A stretch of DNA of 64,000 nucleotides from Candidatus Zhuqueibacterota bacterium (GCA_029262005.1 JAJDAG010000086.1:62001-126000); one strand, 5' to 3'. Positions 26,955-36,212 are shown, counted from the first letter of the stretch. Notes: a model not told the origin generated them from the letters alone. Made by a program: numbers and translations.

Positions 26955-29900
26955 TTAGTCTCTATTCTCGTGCGGCTTCAAAATCACGCCTTTGCCCTCC
27001 CGACCATTCATCTTCACTGTCAAAGGCGAATCAAACTGGAGGTGATGTACAAATTTCTTCTTTACACTGGGCTTGCAGGCGCTCAACCACTCCCAATCCA
27101 CAATTCCATTTTCCGCATCAGGCGTTATGGTAAAGTAGCCGATCCGAAAAGAAGTGATGTTGTGAAAAAAATGGGAGCCTTGTGACGGTGCAACGCTGAT
27201 ATCCGCGAACCCAGCCTCAACAATCACACGGGCGCCGGATATCTGCTCCCACTTAGCCGGGATACCCAAAAAAGGATCCAGTGATCCCCAGCGGCCAAGT
27301 CCAATAAGCAAATAGGGCCGGCTTTGCTTGACGAGTTTTTGATTCAATTGGTTTACTTCGCTCGCAGCCTGCCGGGTCTGCATCCGGTCGAATTTTTCCG
27401 GCATCACAACTACAATATCCCTGATACTCTCAATGACCCCGTTCCCAAGCACCTTGTCGCTGCGGCAAATGATATCGGCTGGTTCAACATTATCGATATT
27501 AAGCGTTTCCATTTCATGTTTGATAACAAATGGCCGCATTTGCAGCAGTGCAAATTCCTTAAGTTGACCTTTCGGCGTGGACAGATTTGCAGCGAATTCG
27601 ATTTCCACAGGCGTGGCCATTGCCCAACTGCCGAGTTCAAGCAGGCGCTCAAGTATTTCCGGCAAAGGAAACAACTTGTGTTTCAAGATCGGCGCAAATG
27701 TAACAATGCGTGTGCCTGACCTGGAGATGCCATCATAAATGGTGTGGTTTTCGTGTGAGTAAGTAGAGCCCGAGCAGGATAAAGTGCCGTCTTTTTCAGC
27801 AACTGCAATATCGTGAGATTCCACAAGCGTATCTTTCGTTTCGCTCAGGTCCGCCATGTGCCCTTTCAAGTTCAATGCATAAAACTTTTGTTGATTGTTT
27901 GCCAGCGCATCGTCAACAGAACTCAATTGCGGCAGATGTTGCGGATATTTTGGACAAAATCTAACATGTAAACCACCATCGACCACGGTTTTTCCAAGCC
28001 CGAGTGCGATTGCCGCGATACCATCCTTCTGTGTCTGTGGGCTGGCTGGGTAGAAATTGTGCGATTTCGCTACACCGGCAAAGTCAGGATAAAAGCGGTC
28101 TCCGTGTTGAATGCCGACCATTTCCTGAATCACCACAGCCATTTTTTCTTCTTCCAGACGGTAGGACGTCACTTTGAAGTAGCTCTTGGCATGCTGAGAA
28201 AACGTAGAAGCATAAACGCGTTTTATGGCATTAACCAGCTCAAAGAGCCTTACATTGAGACTCTTGTGGTTGTTGGGCAGCATAAACGTTTTGTAAACAC
28301 CCGCAAAAGGGAAGTACTGCGAGTCTTCAAGTAAACTCGAGGATCTCACAGCCAGTGGTGTTGTGACGATGTTCAGAAAATCCTTCAGCTTATGCAGAGC
28401 ATCTAAAGGGAAATTTGGTGCCTCCAGAAAGCGGCGGTTACATTCTCGATCATCGGAGCAATTAAGGGCGAATTGATGTAAATCGTTCTCAGCTAAAAAC
28501 TGATCAAAAACTTCTGAACCCAATGCCGCAACCGATGGAATGTAAACATCGACTCCATCGAAGAGATCCGTGATTCTATAATTTGTAATAAGCTTATTTA
28601 CGAAACTCAGGCCACGTGCTTTACCGCCAAGAGAGCCGCCGCCAATGCGGGAAAAACTATGATGCGGGTAGAAAGTTTCTTTATCAAAATCAGTGATAAT
28701 GCCGCGCTGCCGGTTTTGCCGGTATTCGCGCAGAGAATCAAGAAGAAGCTGACGCATGCCCTGAATCGAATCAAATTCAGATGCCTTACGGGGGCGTAAC
28801 TGGTGTGCCAGCCAAAATTCAGTTCTCGCTTTCAACCACTTGGAAAAATGATTGCACTCGCTATGATAGCGGATACTTTCATCCGGAACAATTTGCAACT
28901 GTTGCTCAAGAGTCCGCAAATTTGTGGCTCGACCGACTTCCTGTCCGTTTGCATCCCTAAAAATAAAATCGCCAAAACCAAAATTTTCATACATGAATTT
29001 ATGCAGATCCTGCAAAAGGGTTGGCGAGCCTTTAAGAAGAAATGAAGCACCGATATCATATGCCTTTTGTTCATTTTCGGGAAGGCTGGACTGCAATAAA
29101 ATAGACACATCGTCCTGAAGTTGTCGCACTTTTTTGGCAAATTTCAAACCAGCCTCAGGGTCGTATTTTCCCTTACGCATGTAGTTGATATCCGAAATAA
29201 TTCCCAGGATATGTTCACCATACTGGTCAAAATATTTCCACGCTTCTTCATAATTGGTACAAAGCAGAATTTTGGGACGCGCGCGCATGCGCAAGAACTT
29301 ATGCGACAGGCTGATGCCCTCGGAAATCAACCGTCGGGCTTGTTCAAATAATTCCACATAAATAAGTGGCAGAAAAGAAGAATAAAACCGAACGCGATCT
29401 TCAACCAATATGATTGACTGCACCCCGACTACCGATGTATCATGCTTTACATTGAACTTGTCCTCGAGAAACTTGATAATTGCAATGATGATGCGAAAAT
29501 CTCCCTGCCAGACAAAAAGCTGGTTGAACACAGTCATATCGTGATATAGCTTCATCTCCGACAGTTCGCGTTCATCGTATGCAAGTAACACAATCGGAAT
29601 CTTAGGATTATGATTCCGGATACGCTTTGCAAGTCTATAGGCGGATAAATCTTCTATGTGTAAAGTGGTTATGACCAAATCAAAACGATTGTCCTTTTTA
29701 ATGAGGGCTACCGCCTCCTTGCCGCTCGACACTCGGGTCAATTCTGGTGTGTGCGTCAGACTTAAGTCCTGGTATTCTTCACGCAACAACTCGTAAAGCC
29801 GCCCATCTTCTTCAAACAGGAAGAGATCATACAGGCTGGAAACAATAAGAATATGGCGGATCCGAAACCGCATCAAGTTTTGGAAAGCCTGAATATGCGA

Positions 29901-29966
29901 GCCGTAACCGTGTTCCAGCCAATACGGGTTGAAAGTACTAAGAGAGTCTTTATTCTTGTTTTTCAC
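26955..29966 (-). CDS. Receiver-like + PEP/pyruvate-binding (PPDK N-terminal) hybrid protein
   Basis: 1003 residues. Residues about 30-165 and 215-345 look like two receiver (REC) domains: in the first the phospho-acceptor position is occupied by Thr (DLVITTLHIED), whereas the second keeps Asp259 (GIISDINYMRKG) and the conserved Lys (FLLKGS). From about residue 435 onward (SRIGGGSLGGKARGLSFV, PLAVRSSSLLEDS, VIQEMVG, ALGLGKTVVDGG, LLQMRPF) it is the ATP-grasp half of PEP synthase/pyruvate phosphate dikinase. The swivelling phospho-His domain and the PEP-binding barrel are absent, so it cannot do the complete PPDK reaction alone. It converges with the gene at 24071. Confidence 0.88.
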   Translation of the reverse strand: MKNKNKDSLSTFNPYWLEHGYGSHIQAFQNLMRFRIRHILIVSSLYDLFLFEEDGRLYELLREEYQDLSLTHTPELTRVSSGKEAVALIKKDNRFDLVITTLHIEDLSAYRLAKRIRNHNPKIPIVLLAYDERELSEMKLYHDMTVFNQLFVWQGDFRIIIAIIKFLEDKFNVKHDTSVVGVQSIILVEDRVRFYSSFLPLIYVELFEQARRLISEGISLSHKFLRMRARPKILLCTNYEEAWKYFDQYGEHILGIISDINYMRKGKYDPEAGLKFAKKVRQLQDDVSILLQSSLPENEQKAYDIGASFLLKGSPTLLQDLHKFMYENFGFGDFIFRDANGQEVGRATNLRTLEQQLQIVPDESIRYHSECNHFSKWLKARTEFWLAHQLRPRKASEFDSIQGMRQLLLDSLREYRQNRQRGIITDFDKETFYPHHSFSRIGGGSLGGKARGLSFVNKLITNYRITDLFDGVDVYIPSVAALGSEVFDQFLAENDLHQFALNCSDDRECNRRFLEAPNFPLDALHKLKDFLNIVTTPLAVRSSSLLEDSQYFPFAGVYKTFMLPNNHKSLNVRLFELVNAIKRVYASTFSQHAKSYFKVTSYRLEEEKMAVVIQEMVGIQHGDRFYPDFAGVAKSHNFYPASPQTQKDGIAAIALGLGKTVVDGGLHVRFCPKYPQHLPQLSSVDDALANNQQKFYALNLKGHMADLSETKDTLVESHDIAVAEKDGTLSCSGSTYSHENHTIYDGISRSGTRIVTFAPILKHKLFPLPEILERLLELGSWAMATPVEIEFAANLSTPKGQLKEFALLQMRPFVIKHEMETLNIDNVEPADIICRSDKVLGNGVIESIRDIVVVMPEKFDRMQTRQAASEVNQLNQKLVKQSRPYLLIGLGRWGSLDPFLGIPAKWEQISGARVIVEAGFADISVAPSQGSHFFHNITSFRIGYFTITPDAENGIVDWEWLSACKPSVKKKFVHHLQFDSPLTVKMNGREGKGVILKPHENRD

Positions 29967-30380
29967 AACTAAATTAATTCACTGTTATTAGTATAGGTTA
30001 CAAATTGCCAATGATAACTATTCAGCACCCAAACCGCTTTCGCAGTCTCCAATCGAAGTCTCACTTATATTGCATCACTCAGAAGTCAGTCATCCATGAG
30101 AAATCTTTCCCCTAAGCCTGTTCTTGCTTCATCGTGTCTTGTTTGACAATCAGAAAGCTGCCTCCTGGATGACAGTACAGGCTGAACGCCTACTGCCAAT
30201 GTAAAGGAATGCCCGAAATTCGTAAAGGCCACGAAATGAGTTTTGCGGAAAGCGAGTCAGCCAGTGAACACTGTTGCCTGAGTTACTTTGGCTGGTTTTG
30301 TTATATGGAAGGCCACAACGCTTCCCAAGGTGGACACAGCTTATTTTTGTCCGTGCAGAAGTCAACCATCTAAGAAATAC
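29967..30380. other. Intergenic region between gdhA and the PPDK-like gene
   Basis: No gene supported; it contains the inverted-repeat element at 30088-30175. A minus ORF at 30150-30365 has no recognisable feature. Confidence 0.4.
30088..30175. repeat. Short inverted-repeat element (GTCAYTCAGGAG type), copy 2
   Basis: About 88 bp bounded by GTCATCCATGAG (30089-30100) and CTCCTGGATGAC (30162-30173; 11 of 12 positions pair). Read on the minus strand it begins CTGTCATCCAGGAGGCAGCT and ends with GATTTCTCATGGATGAC, which parallels the element at 21438-21508. Confidence 0.6.
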
Positions 30381-30421
30381 GGAAACACTTGCCTGGGTTC
30401 ATAACCCGGACAAGTGTTTCC
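30381..30421 (-). terminator. Stem-loop terminator of gdhA
   Basis: A perfect 11-bp stem GGAAACACTTG/CAAGTGTTTCC encloses a second small stem (GGGTT/AACCC). It starts 19 nt beyond the gdhA stop on the minus strand and is followed by GTATTTCTT, a weak U-run. Confidence 0.7.
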
Positions 30422-30439
30422 AAGCCCAATTTACCAGAA

Positions 30440-31801
30440 TTACACGAGACCCTGATCCATCATCGAATCAGCTATTTTCAAGAAGCCGCCGATATTGGCG
30501 CCGTTCACATAATTACCCGGCGTGCCAAAACGCTCAGCCATATCAACACAGGTCTGATGAATGTCCTTCATGATTTGTTGCAGACGCTGATCCACTTCCT
30601 CACGCGTCCAGGGCAGGCGCATGCTGTTTTGTGTCATTTCAAGACCGGAAACGGCCACGCCCCCGGCATTTGCTGCCTTTGCAGGTCCGTACAGGATGCC
30701 TGCATCAAGAAAGTTCTGCACACCGTCCAGCGAAGTTGGCATGTTCGCACCTTCACTGACCACATAGATCCCATTAGCCAGCAGATTACCAGCGTCTTTA
30801 CCGTTGATCTCATTTTGTGTGGCGCTCGGAAAGGCACAGTCCGCCTTGTGACTCCAAATAGGACTGTGATCCAGCTCTGAATCTGTCGGAGTATAAACTA
30901 CGCCCGGGTATTTTTCAGCATATTCCTTGATGCGACCCCGACGCGCGTTCTTCAGCTCCATAACAAACTCAAGCTTATCTTCTGTGATGCCCGCTTCATC
31001 ATAAATATAACCGCTTGAATCGGACAGGGTAACTGCTTTGGCGCCGAGTTGAATCAATTTCTCAACCGTAAACTGCGCGACATTGCCGCTGCCGGAAACC
31101 AGACAGACCCGACCTTCCAGGGTCTCACCCCGAGTTGCCAACATTTCAGCAGCAAAATAAACCGAACCATATCCTGTTGCTTCCGGCCGAATTAGTGAAC
31201 CGCCCCAATTCAACCCTTTGCCTGTTAGCACGCCGGTAAATTCATTGCGCAGCCGTTTGTATTGTCCAAAAAGAAAGCCAATCTCTCTGCCGCCAACGCC
31301 GATATCCCCGGCCGGGACATCCGTGTTTGGACCAATATGACGGCAGAGTTCGCTCATAAAGCTCTGGCAAAAACGCATGACTTCATTATCACTCTTACCT
31401 TTAGGGTCGAAATCAGAGCCGCCCTTGCCACCACCCATGGGTAGCGTGGTAAGGCTGTTTTTAAACACTTGCTCAAACGCGAGAAATTTTAAAATGCCCA
31501 GGTTGACTGAAGGGTGAAAACGCAGGCCCCCTTTGTAGGGACCGATGGCACTGTTCATCTCAATACGAAATCCGCGATTGACTTGAACTTCACCCTGATC
31601 ATCCATCCAGGGCACCCGGAACATGATGACCCGTTCCGGTTCGACAATACGTTGTAAGATTTTTGCTGCTCGGTATTCAGGATGTTTTTCTAAAACAATA
31701 TCAAGAGAATCAACAACTTCCTCAACAGCTTGATGAAACTCTGGCTCACTGGGATTCTTGGCTTTTACTTCTCCAAGCAATTCCTTAACATACTCAGACA
31801 T
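30440..31801 (-). CDS. gdhA: Glutamate dehydrogenase (hexameric, NADP-type)
   Basis: Reversible amination of 2-oxoglutarate to glutamate. From the ATG at 31801 (GGAGG 7 nt upstream) the protein has 453 residues, the usual size of the small hexameric class. Family blocks visible: PWMDDQGEVQVNRGFRIEMN, GPYKGGLRFHPSVN with the catalytic Lys in LTTLPMGGGKGGSDFDPKGKS, DVPAGDIGVGGREIGFLFGQY, and the nucleotide-binding VSGSGNVAQF. NADP preference is inferred from similarity to the gdhA class. It stands alone. With glnA and glnE 5 kb away it gives the window a nitrogen-assimilation theme. Confidence 0.95.
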   Translation of the reverse strand: MSEYVKELLGEVKAKNPSEPEFHQAVEEVVDSLDIVLEKHPEYRAAKILQRIVEPERVIMFRVPWMDDQGEVQVNRGFRIEMNSAIGPYKGGLRFHPSVNLGILKFLAFEQVFKNSLTTLPMGGGKGGSDFDPKGKSDNEVMRFCQSFMSELCRHIGPNTDVPAGDIGVGGREIGFLFGQYKRLRNEFTGVLTGKGLNWGGSLIRPEATGYGSVYFAAEMLATRGETLEGRVCLVSGSGNVAQFTVEKLIQLGAKAVTLSDSSGYIYDEAGITEDKLEFVMELKNARRGRIKEYAEKYPGVVYTPTDSELDHSPIWSHKADCAFPSATQNEINGKDAGNLLANGIYVVSEGANMPTSLDGVQNFLDAGILYGPAKAANAGGVAVSGLEMTQNSMRLPWTREEVDQRLQQIMKDIHQTCVDMAERFGTPGNYVNGANIGGFLKIADSMMDQGLV

Positions 31802-32109
31802 GACACAACCTCCAGTGTTAGATTGGTTATACAATATTCAGATATAAAAGAACAACCGTTGTTTATTTCGCAATTTCAAGAAAGGTTATTGTGAACTCAG
31901 ATGGTGCCTCCTAAATTTAATAATGAACTCGATTAATTCCGGCCTTATCCGAGGCCAATCAATGTAATAAATCCAGTATTCCCTATTTAAATGCTGTCTT
32001 CATAGCAAGAATGATGCCCCCCAACTCACCACCGTTTCCGGCCCGAGTCAACACATTAACAGTTTCCGAATCTTTATTTTCAGCTACGAAATTCACCCGG
32101 CATAGACTT
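31802..32109. other. Intergenic region upstream of gdhA
   Basis: About 300 bases, AT-rich, no ORF supported. It must hold the gdhA promoter on the minus strand; I see no clear -35/-10 pair that I would defend. Confidence 0.3.
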
Positions 32110-32475
32110 TCAAACCTCTGTCTCCACATTGACTTTGTGCTTCTTCCACTCCCAGCCAAAGAAAAAACTGCCCAGCTTGCGAGCCCAGCGCTTCTTGCTC
32201 ATTTTGCGTTTAAGCCAATTTGAATTATGCCCTTTGTGATGCACACCGTTTTGTAATGGCGGATTTGTTCCGGGTACCGTCACAGACTGTTGATTTTTCT
32301 TTTGCTGCTTACCCTCCTGTCGTCGTAATTGTTCTTCCTGATAAAGCTCTTCAGGAGTGCAAATTCCTTTACGAATCAGGATATTCACAACAGACTCAAG
32401 CGAAACCAAGTCGGCAATGGGAAAGCTCTGGCTTGAACCCTGGTTATCATTATCAGTGGGAAATAGGGAATCCAT
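32110..32475 (-). CDS. Small hypothetical protein, basic C-terminus
   Basis: 121 residues, soluble, no signal peptide. A short conserved-looking helix VSLESVVNILIRKGICTPEELYQEEQ (about residues 23-48) resembles the 'L...L..KG..T..E' pattern that occurs in many small bacterial proteins. The rest is Gln/Lys-rich and ends with a strongly basic aromatic stretch (KRKMSKKRWARKLGSFFFGWEWKKHK). GAGG lies 11 nt before the ATG. Probably a real gene because of composition and start signal; function unknown. Confidence 0.55.
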   Translation of the reverse strand: MDSLFPTDNDNQGSSQSFPIADLVSLESVVNILIRKGICTPEELYQEEQLRRQEGKQQKKNQQSVTVPGTNPPLQNGVHHKGHNSNWLKRKMSKKRWARKLGSFFFGWEWKKHKVNVETEV

Positions 32476-32919
32476 GAATTAACTTACCTCACTCATTTGT
32501 GACTTTTCGTATCGCAGCAAAGCTCCGACCTAGCTCACTTAATTCAATGGCTAAGTCAAAGAATAAAATATAGAGGCGATATGCACCAAGTATTGGCTAA
32601 AATTAAAAATACTACCATCAAAATTATGTGTCGGATTTTCTCGCGTAAATTGAGGCGAGCAGCAGTGTAAAATCTTACAAAAATCACACTCCTGATAGGC
32701 TATCGGGGTAGATTTTTTCCGTTCCCCCAACAATGTCCAGAATGCTTTTCTTAATTCTTTATATAATCGCTGTCCCCTGTTTGCTGGAAAAAATTGCTTT
32801 GAATTTAGACTATGAAAGAATGAAAGTCAAGAAGATTGATCCCTGAATTTAATGACGCGGAACGAACAACATCCGGTCTGAAATTTATCCACTAAGTCAG
32901 GCAAATAAGCAGGCTGAAC
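32476..32919. other. Intergenic region, no recognised feature
   Basis: About 440 AT-rich bases between the small gene and the metalloprotease gene. A 60-codon ORF on the minus strand (32551-32733) has no supporting feature. Confidence 0.3.
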
Positions 32920-34056
32920 TTACCGCGAAATTTGCCGAACTCTGAAAACAATTTTGTCATTAAGAACACGTATTTTGCTTACTTCAAGTTTGCCCTGTCG
33001 GGTATGAATGAGCTGGTGATCGGCGGTTTCATCAAGTCTGCGCAGCAGTTTGAGCCGAACACCTTTCTTTTGCCAAATCAACAAACCCTGGTCGAGATAA
33101 ACGTTATCGAAAGCATTGTCATTATGCCTGTGAAAAGAGAAGTAAATATGTTCTCGTTGATTCGGCAAATCGACACGAGCTAATACATGTCCAGTCAGGC
33201 TGCGTAGCTGCTTCAGCACGACTTGTTTATCCATCGAATCAACTGAAAAAGCCAGGACGCGCGATGAATCATCTTCATTTAGCCAGCCAAGTGTCATAAT
33301 ATGAAAGGGATCAAGTGGCGCCGGACCAAATTGCGGCGTTCCTTTAACTGCTTGGCGACGAAGCGTCATCAAAGAGTAAATACCGAGGTTGTTGGAGCGA
33401 TGCCCAAGACCGAGCCAATGCCCATATTCATGCGCCATTGTCCAGTGAATGTCGGCCAATTTCAGCAAAATATCATCATCCGGGTTGGATGTGCCCACAT
33501 CCGACCCCATTTCAAATGTGAGCCCGCCTTGCCTCTGGCCCCGCTTGAACAATTTACCTCCCCCTGCAAAATCGCACCCGAGCATACCAAATCCGGTCGC
33601 ATTAGCCCGGCGAACATACCAGTCCGGGCCGGCATCAGTACCAACCACAATTACAATGTCCACACTCTGAAAAACCGCATCGCCATGTCGTGCTTTTACT
33701 TTGTTGAGAATCTCTTCGTTAAACATACCAAAGCCGCGTACGTGACGCTTCCTGTCGTAATGATTTCTGTAATAGTCGGCAGGGTGGTCTGAAACAAAGT
33801 ACCGACCATTATCGTGCACTTCTTCAAAACTCAGAATATGCTTGCCATAAGACATGGTTTTGTAGAAAGAGGAAATGCGGGAATACAATGAATCCCGCAT
33901 GCCCTGCTGCGGAAAACGGTAATGATCATCGGCGTCGCAGGCGTAAACAACGAGGGCGTGGACGCTGTCTGGTACCGTTTGGGAAAAGGCTTCTGTTACA
34001 AAAAACGCCAGACAGGCAGTGAAAATACTCATTGTGCTGAGAATAAGATTAAACAT
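32920..34056 (-). CDS. Secreted zinc metalloprotease (M6-like metzincin)
   Basis: 378 residues with an N-terminal signal peptide cleaved probably after AFSQ (about residue 26). The catalytic zinc motif HEYGHWLGLGH (HExxHxxGxxH) is near residue 190, with a following Met-turn candidate (YSLMT). The N-terminal part (VHALVVYACDADDHYRFP) and the overall plan resemble M6 / immune-inhibitor-A-like peptidases. No C-terminal sorting domain is visible, so it may stay in the periplasm or use another route. It lies 74 nt downstream of the PCuAC gene, in the same direction. Confidence 0.8.
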   Translation of the reverse strand: MFNLILSTMSIFTACLAFFVTEAFSQTVPDSVHALVVYACDADDHYRFPQQGMRDSLYSRISSFYKTMSYGKHILSFEEVHDNGRYFVSDHPADYYRNHYDRKRHVRGFGMFNEEILNKVKARHGDAVFQSVDIVIVVGTDAGPDWYVRRANATGFGMLGCDFAGGGKLFKRGQRQGGLTFEMGSDVGTSNPDDDILLKLADIHWTMAHEYGHWLGLGHRSNNLGIYSLMTLRRQAVKGTPQFGPAPLDPFHIMTLGWLNEDDSSRVLAFSVDSMDKQVVLKQLRSLTGHVLARVDLPNQREHIYFSFHRHNDNAFDNVYLDQGLLIWQKKGVRLKLLRRLDETADHQLIHTRQGKLEVSKIRVLNDKIVFRVRQISR

Positions 34057-34130
34057 TGTACCAACTCTGACAATTTGCCATTAAACTTGCCGGCATTGTC
34101 AAAACCAAAAATATTTTTGCTTACAGCGTT

Positions 34131-34637
34131 TCATAACGCCCTGATTTCTGAAGCCACCTTGATAAGACCGGCTCTTTCAAAATACAGTTCCAATGCAATC
34201 TCATCACCGGCTACAAGGGATTGAGTCAACTCAATTAGCATGACATGATAATCGCGCGGCTTAAGAACAACGGTTCCGCCGGCTGGAATTTCCAAACTGC
34301 TTTCAATTTTTTTCATCATCATGGTTTCATCTTCCATGGTGGTGCGATGAATTTCTGCAACTTCACAAACATCGGTAAGCACAGAGAGCAAACGGTCTGC
34401 CTCACTACCCTTGTTGCGAATTGTCAGATAAACAACACCGTTACTGCTGCCATGGTGGCCGCCGTGGCCCTCGTGGGCGCCCATGGCGCGCGCCATTTCA
34501 CCATCCATTTTGTGAATCTGTACGGGCAAGGACCAGACATCCTCAACCGTAATGCCTGAAGAGGAATTGCCACAGGCGGGCAACAAACAAATGGCGCTCA
34601 AAAACAAACCACACCAACATCTAACCAAGCTATTCAT
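34131..34637 (-). CDS. PCuAC-type copper chaperone lipoprotein
   Basis: 168 residues from the ATG at 34637 (GGGAG upstream). The signal peptide ends at a lipobox-like LPAC. The domain has the PCuAC copper ligands: His in VAEIHRTTM, the Met-rich segment MEDETMMMKKI, and His/Met in YHVMLIEL. An additional His-rich insert GAHEGHGGHHGSS (about residues 54-66), unusual for the family, could bind extra copper. It follows a Sco gene and a cytochrome c gene and probably delivers copper to cytochrome oxidase CuA or CuB. Confidence 0.88.
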   Translation of the reverse strand: MNSLVRCWCGLFLSAICLLPACGNSSSGITVEDVWSLPVQIHKMDGEMARAMGAHEGHGGHHGSSNGVVYLTIRNKGSEADRLLSVLTDVCEVAEIHRTTMEDETMMMKKIESSLEIPAGGTVVLKPRDYHVMLIELTQSLVAGDEIALELYFERAGLIKVASEIRAL

Positions 34638-34740
34638 CTTAACTTCTCCCAAAAATTAGACTCTTCATCAGTGTCAAACGACTCCGGCAGCGCTTATTTT
34701 TTCTCTGCACAAACAAAATTGTATGCTGTACAAAAAAAAC

Positions 34741-35352
34741 CTAGGGAATGTCAGGCAACCGGGATTGCAACAACAATTTGATATCATGCACAATATCTTC
34801 GGGCAAAGCATCATTCGAATGCTTCAGCCGCCAGACGCCTGTTTTATCCAGCAAGAACATACTCGCTGTGTGGTTCATTAAATAGCCGGCAGCGCTTTCA
34901 GCGATTTCCACCCTCTCCCTGTAAACACCAAAACCAGAATAGACAGATCGCAAATTTTCCTCGGTGCCACTGAGCCCAATGATTTTATCGCTAAAATTGG
35001 CAAGGTGACTCTTTAGTTGTTCCGGGGTGTCACGTTCCGGATCCACAGTGATGTAGAGGAAATTAACATTTTCTGCTTTTTCTCCAAGAGAAGACGCCAC
35101 CTTTTTCCAGGTCGAAAGTGTCAAGGGGCAAACATCGGGGCAATACGTGAAGCCAAAAAACATAAGCGTTACATCGTCTTTATGCTCGCTGAGCGTAAAG
35201 CCATTTCCATTTTGATCAGTCAGCTTAATATCCACAAATGGTAGTTCAGGAAGTTCCGTACCGCGAAAAGTCTCATCTGCTTGACAACCGAAGTGGCTCA
35301 AATTCGCAACCAACATGAACAATATAAAAACCCGCGTAAAACGGTAAAACAT
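34741..35352 (-). CDS. SCO1/SenC family copper-binding lipoprotein
   Basis: 203 residues from the ATG at 35352 (AGGAAG 6 nt upstream). A signal peptide with lipobox-like HFGC is followed by a thioredoxin fold with the copper-binding CPDVC motif (FTYCPDVCPLT) and the distal His in YLMNHTASMFLLD. Sco proteins mature the CuA site of cytochrome c oxidase. The gene is between a mono-heme cytochrome c and a PCuAC protein; the gap to the cytochrome c gene is about 50 nt. No oxidase subunit is present in the window. Confidence 0.93.
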   Translation of the reverse strand: MFYRFTRVFILFMLVANLSHFGCQADETFRGTELPELPFVDIKLTDQNGNGFTLSEHKDDVTLMFFGFTYCPDVCPLTLSTWKKVASSLGEKAENVNFLYITVDPERDTPEQLKSHLANFSDKIIGLSGTEENLRSVYSGFGVYRERVEIAESAAGYLMNHTASMFLLDKTGVWRLKHSNDALPEDIVHDIKLLLQSRLPDIP

Positions 35353-35402
35353 AATCATCTTCCTTTCTGATTTACGGAAAAATTGCACTGCGAGAATACA
35401 GG

Positions 35403-35867
35403 TCAGCGCTCTTTCTTTAGAGATTTAATGTAGTGATACAACGCTAAAATATCACTTTCAGGCAACACTTTCATCCACCCCACCATTGCTGTGCCTGGCA
35501 CACCATTTTCAATAATGTAAACACGTGCCATTTCCGATAGATAGCTTGCCTCAATTGGGTCGGTAAAATTCGAAGGTCGGCCCAAAATTGCATCAGCATT
35601 ATGGCCGGCGCCATCGCCGCGACCACCGTGGCAGGGAGCACATAGTTGAGGGTATAATTTCCCCCCACGTTTTATCTGCTCAGCCGTTGCTGCCGGGACA
35701 GGTTCTTCATAAAGAGGGCCTAGTGCCTGTTTCACTCGTTCGCGGAGCTGTTCCCTGTGCTGAAGATGTTCCAGGCTCATCGGCTTTGAATCGTGCTCAC
35801 ACCTCAAAAACAAAAGAGCTATCGTATAAACAAGAAACGTGACGGTGTACTTCGCTCGTGATCTCAA
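35403..35867 (-). CDS. Mono-heme cytochrome c lipoprotein
   Basis: 154 residues with an N-terminal hydrophobic stretch ending at LFLRC, a possible lipobox. A single CAPCH heme motif lies near residue 76 (LYPQLCAPCHGGRGDGAG), followed by the axial-Met region VPGTAMVGW and a C-terminal helix IKSLKK. It has the look of a small class I cytochrome (caa3/cbb3-type accessory or electron carrier). First recognised gene of the cytochrome-Sco-PCuAC group. Confidence 0.9.
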   Translation of the reverse strand: MRSRAKYTVTFLVYTIALLFLRCEHDSKPMSLEHLQHREQLRERVKQALGPLYEEPVPAATAEQIKRGGKLYPQLCAPCHGGRGDGAGHNADAILGRPSNFTDPIEASYLSEMARVYIIENGVPGTAMVGWMKVLPESDILALYHYIKSLKKER

Positions 35868-35927
35868 AAGAAAACTGGGTTAAATAGTTGCCAAAACGGA
35901 CTTACCCAAAATACAACCCTCTCTCAC

Positions 35928-36212
35928 CTAAAAACCACGCTTCGTGTGTTTATGAATGTGACGACATTCATAACAGTACTTTTGGTAGAAAAAGTCAGGC
36001 TTTCCGACCAGGCATTCGTTAAACGATTTTACAAAACAGGAGCGCAATATAGAGAAGATTTTACAAAATTGCAAGTAACGATCCGTGGCACTGAACAACC
36101 TCAAAGTAACATCTTGTTTTGCGGCAACGGGCCGGACTTCGGCGAAAGCCAAAAGGCTGAGCAGCCATCTATCCGCAGACCCTAAAAACGCATAACGGCA
36201 TCTTAGCTTCAT
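35928..36212 (-). CDS. Possible small hypothetical protein upstream of the cytochrome c gene
   Basis: 94 residues with a strong ribosome binding site (AGGAAGG 3-4 nt before the ATG) and the same direction as the cytochrome c gene 61 nt downstream. Cysteine-rich (seven Cys), with a C-terminal CYECRHIHKH that recalls a heme or zinc motif but lacks the CxxCH order. There is no clear signal peptide. It could be a real gene, a decayed cytochrome or a chance ORF. Confidence 0.3.
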   Translation of the reverse strand: MKLRCRYAFLGSADRWLLSLLAFAEVRPVAAKQDVTLRLFSATDRYLQFCKIFSILRSCFVKSFNECLVGKPDFFYQKYCYECRHIHKHTKRGF

